Source of the DNA: Aurelia coerulea
Lineage: Eukaryota > Cnidaria > Scyphozoa > Semaeostomeae > Ulmaridae
DNA length: 64,000 bases
NCBI GenBank assembly: GCA_039566865.1
Contig: CM076954.1
Location: 15,834,001 to 15,898,000 of the forward strand
Direction of reading: 5' to 3'
Shown here: positions 63,901 through 64,000 of the stretch, one piece after another
How positions within the stretch are numbered: the first letter of the stretch is position 1
How the letters are laid out: each line of letters opens with the position of its first letter
Program-made: the position numbers and the translations under genes
Notes under the pieces: model-generated
Database searches by the model: none
Seen by the model: the letters and a program-made list of their open reading frames with translations, nothing else
Told to the model about the DNA's origin: nothing

Positions 63901-63951
63901 ATGTCGTACTGTCGTGAGTCACCATCACAAAATTTGCCACCATGTCTTGGC
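30937..63951 (-). CDS. ADAMTS-like secreted protein with TSP1 repeats and two CUB domains (5' part off window)
   Basis: Twelve minus-strand exons, with phases matching at all but one junction: 63888-63951, 62995-63067, 62047-62195, 60091-60373, 58882-59091, 55060-55189, 53509-53710, 52472-52634, 50336-50469, 48901-49157, 36030-36198, 30957-31183, about 687 residues. Order: end of a central TSP1 (PRHGGKFCDGD), Cys-rich region, spacer, TSP1 repeats, CUB1, CUB2. Among human ADAMTS proteins only ADAMTS13 ends in two CUBs, so the architecture is ADAMTS13-like. The metalloprotease and disintegrin domains lie beyond the right edge. The junction 52472 to 50469 has a phase conflict (1 to 0), so one small exon is missing from this model. 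The CUB2 exon can either splice on (donor GTAAGA at 30956) or read through to a TGA at 30937. Role inferred: extracellular matrix or plasma-type zinc protease. Confidence 0.85.
30957..36198 (-). CDS. CUB2 domain exons of the ADAMTS-like gene
   Basis: Exon 36030-36198 carries the first half (ICDVHGETLKTSYG, TSPNYPDTYP, C at the third strand). Exon 30957-31183 carries the second (CDNDFLQLDHDG, EKFCG, GGTGFVLTF). They join in phase 2 across an intron of 4.8 kb. The four-Cys spacing and the SPNYP..YP signature are classical CUB. The last 17 residues are basic (KFMRSQIDYIKQKQ), outside the domain. Confidence 0.85.
31160..31532 (+). other. Possible retroposon 3' end with A-tail
   Basis: Sequence from about 31200 ends in GAATG followed by ten A at 31521-31532, without a recognised frame. 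It could be the 3' UTR of a LINE in plus orientation in the CUB2 intron. It overlaps the exon edge at 31183, so the left border is uncertain. Confidence 0.25.
31985..32640. mobile_element. Long inverted repeat with a roughly 170-bp loop
   Basis: The arms at about 31985-32230 and 32405-32640 are inverted copies (TTTGTAACACAATAACAT, GGAAATTCCCTC, TTTCTCTGAAACCCAGGTAGCT, ATATATGCTCA-like words in both). The loop 32231-32404 contains a possible start exon (32271-32316) for the cysteine-free exon run. Confidence 0.7.
32959..33388. mobile_element. TA-flanked MITE, ends TACACGTTTTTT, copy 2
   Basis: TACACGTTTTTTTATTATAAG and AAAAAACGTGTA; arms rich in AGTTTCTTA with TAGTACTA words. Same family as 23890-24282. 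Confidence 0.87.
34283..34498 (-). other. Orphan open exon with a strong donor
   Basis: An open stretch of about 72 codons (QSLSFSGGPPEVYDILKVKR, ALKMLDEKLHSTSKE) is GC-richer than its surroundings and ends in AAAG followed by GTACGT, phase 2. It has no signal peptide. The only downstream phase-2 acceptor I find is the half-CUB exon at 31183, which makes no structural sense, so it may be the first exon of an unidentified gene or non-coding. Function unknown. Confidence 0.3.
34499..36029. other. Intronic or intergenic stretch, nothing supported
   Basis: No exon with support. An isolated MITE-like tip GCACCCGGTA occurs at about 35752-35761. A short duplication, TATACCTGCTTCAGCA twice, lies at 35808-35840. 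Confidence 0.35.
37207..40713 (+). CDS. Ly6/uPAR-type three-finger GPI-anchored protein, two exons
   Basis: Exon 1 (37207-37267) encodes a signal peptide (MEIKYKMKTLLPCLVCLAFF) and ends in phase 1 at GTAAGT. Exon 2 begins at 40382 after CTCTTTCAG. The 130-residue product has the mature start LKCWECES and ten Cys, with the family-defining CCKDNACN at 96-103. A small-residue linker and the hydrophobic tail LFIVTFISVLYLIVF then predict GPI attachment. Known members are surface receptors or modulators with three-finger folds; the partner is unknown here. The gene is nested on the opposite strand in the intron of the ADAMTS-like gene between 36198 and 48901. Its own 3.1-kb intron holds several MITEs. 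The stop codon overlaps an AATAAA signal. Confidence 0.88.
37474..37890. mobile_element. Truncated TACAGGGTGTCCC MITE joined to an AGGTGGGTG-type fragment
   Basis: 37474-37758 matches the left half of 1926-2413 (CGTTTGCCTGAAGATTGCGA, AATCCGTTGAAAAATGATGG). At about 37760 it switches to GTAACGCCATCAAATTTC and GCCATATTGTGGACATCC of the 5959-6398 family. The junction looks like one element landing in another, followed by loss. It lies in the Ly6 intron. Confidence 0.65.
38358..39675. mobile_element. Foldback MITE with about 815 bp inserted in its left arm
   Basis: The left arm 38358-38440 continues at 39255-39390, and the right arm 39450-39675 is its inverted copy (GATTTGGTTG, ACTCTCAAAAT, GAAAGCTCAAATTTG, CCAGAGCTTT). 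Comparison with 18137-18480 shows the break at CTCTCAAAA/TATTCCTCGA, so 38441-39254 is an insertion; its ends TTTCGGGATACT and AGTATCCCGAA are inverted. Confidence 0.65.
39722..39775. repeat. C-run followed by (TATG)n microsatellite
   Basis: About sixteen C bases interrupted once, then TATGTATGTATGTATGTATG. Simple sequence in the Ly6 intron. Confidence 0.8.
40899..41209. mobile_element. TA-flanked MITE, ends TACCGGGT(G/C)AGT
   Basis: TACCGGGTGAGTACAAAAAA at the left and TTGACTGACCCGGTA at the right. Internal TATCAAAGCAATGACATTG, TTTAATCGGCCATTCCTTCC match the elements at 27309 and 59342. It lies just downstream of the Ly6 gene. Confidence 0.8.
41619..42500. mobile_element. TTAA-flanked element, ends TTAACCCTAATCCTACCGGG
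   Basis: The 20-base left end TTAACCCTAATCCTACCGGG is matched by CCCGGTAGGATTAGGGTTAA at the right. Just inside are G/C runs forming GGGGTGCTTTCCACCCCCC against GGGGGGTGGAAAACACCCCC. The interior of about 700 bp is AT-rich with several TGACGTCA-type words and no frame. Similar to the TTAA elements at 7988, 49311 and 53894 in target only. Confidence 0.85.
43097..44065. repeat. Large inverted repeat, arms about 270-280 bp
   Basis: 43097-43380 (AATCATTCGTCGTACATAGC, CCATGGTCGAAACCGCC, ACATCTGGAGAGTAGATTGC on complementary arms) is repeated in inverse at 43790-44065. The arms look above 90% identical. The left arm and loop hold an open frame of 104 codons at 43140-43454 (basic, unrecognised), probably incidental. 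No clear target duplication. Confidence 0.75.
44066..45210. other. Intronic stretch, no gene seen
   Basis: A C-run at about 44734-44746 and repeated phrases GTTCACATGA and AAACGG near 44830-45010 are the only patterns I can describe. Confidence 0.35.
45211..45815. mobile_element. TA-flanked 605-bp foldback MITE, ends TACCGGGTGCGCCAAAATAA, copy 2
   Basis: Same ends and length as 16590-17196, with shared internal words (TTTTCCGTTTTCAG, GTTTTCGAAAACA, CTCTCGTATAGCAGATTACA). Two full copies of matching size define the family borders. Confidence 0.9.
46409..48320 (-). mobile_element. Non-LTR retrotransposon (CR1/L2/Jockey-like), 5'-truncated, with A-tail
   Basis: The minus-strand element ends in an A-tail (T-run at 46409-46427 on the plus strand) about 155 bp after the RT stop. 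The 5' end stops at about 48310 within the coding region, so the endonuclease domain is missing. It is inserted in the ADAMTS intron in the same orientation as that gene. Confidence 0.85.
46582..48303 (-). CDS. LINE reverse transcriptase, open for 573 codons
   Basis: An open frame with RT motifs in order: NGKASGPDRIP, VARVTPIFKSG, NYRPISVLS, FLDLKKAFDTVDH, CGIPQGSCLGPLLF, the catalytic YADDT, SLGVIVDENLSW and the C-terminal LQRLQNRAFSII with a KAWNEIP end. It copies element RNA at a nicked target site. The endonuclease expected before it is absent, and the frame runs open to the 5' break, so the first Met here is not the native start. Lack of stops or frameshifts points to recent insertion. 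It is not expected to transpose by itself. Confidence 0.93.
   Translation of the reverse strand: MWLADFCLNCEGKLVTNDSKIANAFNKHFVSVGPKLAKEIRTEPNDDPLATISGKNSTMLNFKTVDTQYILRALTELKNGKASGPDRIPVGLVKDASEFIALPLTLIYNSSLVAGVFPDIWKVARVTPIFKSGARDDMNNYRPISVLSIFARILEKIAHDQLIDYFKEKQLLKKNQHAFRKLHSTITSLVKSTDEWHNNIDSQKVNMAMFLDLKKAFDTVDHKILLEKLSRYGVQGKVISWFRSYLTERKQFCRINGKCSMSLGVTCGIPQGSCLGPLLFIIYLNDFEECLQFSSASMYADDTHTTIASEDINELAEMMQEELQNISEWMRVNKLSANPKKTEFMLIGHPRRINKIEPLAPLKLNGTEIKRVTKTKSLGVIVDENLSWKEHFKSLKGKVASGLSALKKLKNVLPQSKLCEVYHALVESHLRYGNVIWGSLPNTKLQTLQRLQNRAFSIIQNARIKDPWINNGLNVDQIIYFDRSIMTHKIVNKQCPESLWNKYSQRNEISRYNTRNNRNLDIPKFKLECTKKSFHLSGLKAWNEIPIEIREIPSLYQFKRKLKTHLKSSVNPN
48901..50469 (-). CDS. CUB1 domain exons of the ADAMTS-like gene
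   Basis: Exon 50336-50469 (GGNFTELTGILFSPGYPKMY, then C at 27) and exon 48901-49157 (SCEGDFVRITDSGCENQLG, YCGKEI, VCVKFVSDESEVNKGFAVRY) join in phase 2. The Cys expected at the very start of the CUB must lie in a preceding exon I could not find. The acceptor AG of the first exon is the last TAG of a MITE border (element at 50471-51275). The second exon ends in phase 1, fitting 36198. Confidence 0.85.
49311..49880. mobile_element. TTAA-flanked element, ends TTAAAGGCACTGTGTCC
   Basis: TTAAAGGCACTGTGTCCATG at the left against ATATGGACACACTGCCTTTAA at the right. It contains a two-copy direct repeat of 142-bp period (49455 and 49597; AGTTCTTTTGAATTCGTCAG, TTGTTTTCTTCTTTTGTGTG). It lies in the intron between CUB1 half-exons. 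Confidence 0.75.
50471..51275. mobile_element. 805-bp palindromic MITE abutting the CUB1 splice acceptor
   Basis: TACCGGGTGACCCAAAAAAA and TTTCTGGGTCACCCGGTA; the arms pair over about 380 bp each (AGTGACCCAACGCA, TCAATCAGCC-like, TGTCGCTAAAAGACTGGCCTAC, GGGGATCGAT). On the minus strand its end reads CACTTTTTTTGGGTCACCCG then GTAG, a pyrimidine tract plus AG at the start of exon 50336-50469. Confidence 0.9.
51276..51521. mobile_element. Foldback element, ends TGTGATCC
   Basis: TGTGATCCTGATTATGAA and TTCATAATTCGGATCACA, with CAACAGCTGTGTAATTTGAT and its complement inside each arm and TTGCGGT near the centre. It directly adjoins the 50471-51275 MITE. Confidence 0.75.
52067..52140. repeat. (ATGA)n microsatellite
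   Basis: About seventeen near-perfect ATGA units in the ADAMTS intron before exon 52472-52634. Confidence 0.95.
52410..52455. repeat. Four-copy GGGTAAACTC(G/T) tandem
   Basis: GGTAAACTCGG or GGTAAACTCTG repeats four times with 11-12 bp period, just beyond the donor of exon 52472-52634. Confidence 0.7.
52472..55189 (-). CDS. TSP1-repeat exons of the ADAMTS-like gene
   Basis: Three exons. 55060-55189 finishes the TSP1 begun in exon 58882 (ECRRVDDGSPVGRKFC, CRMPSC). 53509-53710 is a full repeat (WITGQWESCSKSCDAGIQSR, C at four further sites) and opens the next (KCPTKWVTEPFGK). 52472-52634 continues it (CSTSCGQGIQLREVFC, NPC). The WxxW/CSxTCGxG signatures are clear. Such repeats bind matrix or substrate in ADAMTS proteins and are often O-fucosylated at CSxS/TCG. 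Confidence 0.88.
53894..54216. mobile_element. TTAA-flanked MITE, ends TTAAAGGGGCTCCGCCGTC
   Basis: TTAAAGGGGCTCCGCCGTCAA and GACGACGGAGCCCCTTTAA close the element. The arms diverge inward; TGTTTAC-like blocks pair. Intron between exons 55060 and 53710. Confidence 0.82.
54217..55059. other. Intronic, no exon found; long C-run
   Basis: Apart from a pure C-run of about 20 bases at 54762-54782, nothing could be assigned. Confidence 0.4.
55394..55693. mobile_element. Poly-G/poly-C-ended element with ACCCTGTCGCATA repeats
   Basis: It begins GGGGGGTACTTGACT and ends GTCAAGTATGGGAGTACCCC with a C-run. The interior repeats ACCCTGTCGCATAA(A/T) about seven times at 30-45 bp spacing. Same design as 14581-15020 with a different repeat word. 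Confidence 0.75.
55740..56050. repeat. Copy of the AGGTGGGTGTAAAA-type repeat
   Basis: ACGTAACGTCACTAAATTGC, ACCAGAAGAATGACAGACG, GGGCAACCATGAACTATGG, CATTCAGTTCAAAGAAATAG and TTCTACACCAACCT follow the order seen at 5959-6398. Confidence 0.65.
56511..57945. mobile_element. Harbinger-type MITE with 3-bp TSD, middle layer of the nest
   Basis: GAGGCCCTTTACATGAGAAA and TTTATCATGTAAAGGGCCTC are flanked by CAA on both sides. Next to the tips are several AACCCGTGTTGA words (at least eight in both orientations). The 3-bp target duplication fits the Harbinger superfamily. Removing it restores the frame of the transposase relic. Confidence 0.85.
56907..57829. mobile_element. 923-bp near-perfect palindrome, innermost layer
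   Basis: TCTGTAATACACATCTCTAA and its complement close two arms of about 450 bp each, roughly 97% alike, with a short centre near 57345-57385. Each arm encodes the same 103-codon frame in opposite sense (56928-57239 minus, 57497-57808 plus; KKLSQQFLKTLRARRSEIIR). The duplicated frame follows from the palindrome and is not evidence of a gene. Confidence 0.88.
58494..58646. mobile_element. Short foldback, ends AGACGATTATGCTAAAGATG
   Basis: The two ends are perfect complements over about 28 bases (AGACGATTATGCTAAAGATG, GCGGNGAGGAAC). The loop is about 75 bp. It may sit in a TTAA-ended unit at about 58360-58732, but those outer ends match poorly. Confidence 0.75.
58882..63951 (-). CDS. Cys-rich and spacer exons of the ADAMTS-like gene
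   Basis: 63888-63951 (PRHGGKFCDGDSRQYDIC) ends the central TSP1. 62995-63067 (LQCKKHSGKF, DWTYNG) and 62047-62195 (CDLKCTAKGN, AIDGTECY, GRCVAGDC) form the Cys-rich module. 60091-60373 begins SVGCDL and has the ADAMTS hallmark DRCGVCKGDGSSC. The spacer that follows is odd: no clear beta-sandwich, with seven N-glycosylation sequons between residues 43 and 90 of this exon. Exon 58882-59091 is Lys-rich with two extra Cys, then enters TSP1 (FEWTTISTGCSVTCGIG). For 63067 I chose the second AG (after GAAAG) because only it keeps the frame. Confidence 0.87.
59342..59589. mobile_element. Partial MITE of the TACCGGGTGAGT family
   Basis: TACCGGGTGAGTCAAAAAAG, then TATCAAAGCAATAATATTG and TTTAACCGGCCATTCCTTCC as in 27309 and 40899. 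The right tip is missing; the sequence runs into the 102-bp duplicated segment. Confidence 0.7.
59590..60022 (-). mobile_element. 5'-truncated retroposon with (CAA)n tail between 102-bp direct repeats
   Basis: 59590-59691 and 59921-60022 are direct repeats of equal length with about two mismatches. Between them, 59692-59920 reads on the minus strand as a short unique piece that ends AAAATAAAGATA(CAA)n, the layout of a LINE or SINE 3' end. The repeats would then be an unusually long target-site duplication. Confidence 0.7.
60374..62046. other. ADAMTS intron with repeat pieces, no exon
   Basis: An unrecognised 127-codon frame lies at 60794-61177 (minus) without usable splice sites. 61171-61274 is a partial copy of the TACCGTAAAAGCTCT element at 316-579. 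CACGTGAC and TGACGTCA words around 61560-61750 resemble the interior of 41619-42500. Confidence 0.45.
62306..62917. mobile_element. TA-flanked foldback MITE, ends TACGAGGTGTCCCAAAACA
   Basis: TACGAGGTGTCCC and GAGACACCGTGTA, then CGTTTGTGTGGCTG(C/T)TGT in both arms and GCAAGTGGTTGCTT/AAGCAACCACTT further in. Related to the TACAGGGTGTCCC family at 1926-2413. Intron between exons 62995 and 62195. Confidence 0.82.
63068..63887. other. ADAMTS intron, nothing recognised
   Basis: No exon or repeat with clear ends. The minus-strand open frames here are hydrophobic, T-rich translations with no motif. Confidence 0.4.
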
Positions 63952-64000
63952 CTGCGAAATAAAACGCGAGAAGTGAATGGAGATTTTTACAAAAATCAAG

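Overview
This window is animal nuclear DNA: intron-rich genes with GT/AG splice sites, LINE reverse transcriptases, a tRNA-derived SINE, and a very high density of short foldback (palindromic) DNA transposons. The gene set (WDR5, a ZDHHC24-like palmitoyltransferase, a Ly6/uPAR-type GPI protein, an ADAMTS with TSP1 and CUB domains) is metazoan. The repeat style and AT-rich base composition suggest an invertebrate, plausibly a cnidarian; that is inference with low to moderate confidence. No bacterial, organellar or CRISPR features were seen.

Layout. 93-7247 (minus): WDR5, ten exons, C-terminus off the left edge. 9794-10678 (plus): intronless ZDHHC24-like gene. About 11-18 kb: repeats only, including foldback elements, a family with poly-G/poly-C ends, and a tandem repeat of about 190 bp. 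18.65-23.0 kb (plus): tandem segmental duplication carrying two intronless paralogues of an unrecognised Cys/His-motif protein, with a gene-conversion-like core; an RT relic split by a MITE lies between them. 23,256-63,951 (minus): one long run of phase-compatible exons. From right to left they encode the end of an ADAMTS TSP1 repeat, Cys-rich region, an unusual sequon-rich spacer, TSP1 repeats and two CUB domains (ADAMTS13-like architecture), then six cysteine-free exons ending in a stop with a poly(A) signal. Whether those last exons are an ADAMTS tail or a separate gene is open. A two-exon Ly6 gene (37,207-40,713, plus) sits on the opposite strand in a 12.7 kb intron of the ADAMTS gene. A LINE with a 573-codon open RT frame lies in the same intron.

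The most interesting biology is in transposon structure and its effect on genes. A MITE sits exactly on the acceptor of the first CUB exon and seems to supply the splice signal. A three-level nest of elements lies inside a PIF/Harbinger transposase relic. A MULE-like MITE has a perfect 9-bp target duplication. A 5'-truncated LINE is flanked by 102-bp direct repeats. Several MITE families (TA-flanked ACCGGGTG/ACAGGGTG, TTAA-flanked, poly-G-ended) appear repeatedly. Intron coordinates and splice joins were worked out by eye from reading frame, phase and GT/AG sites; no alignment or search was run.
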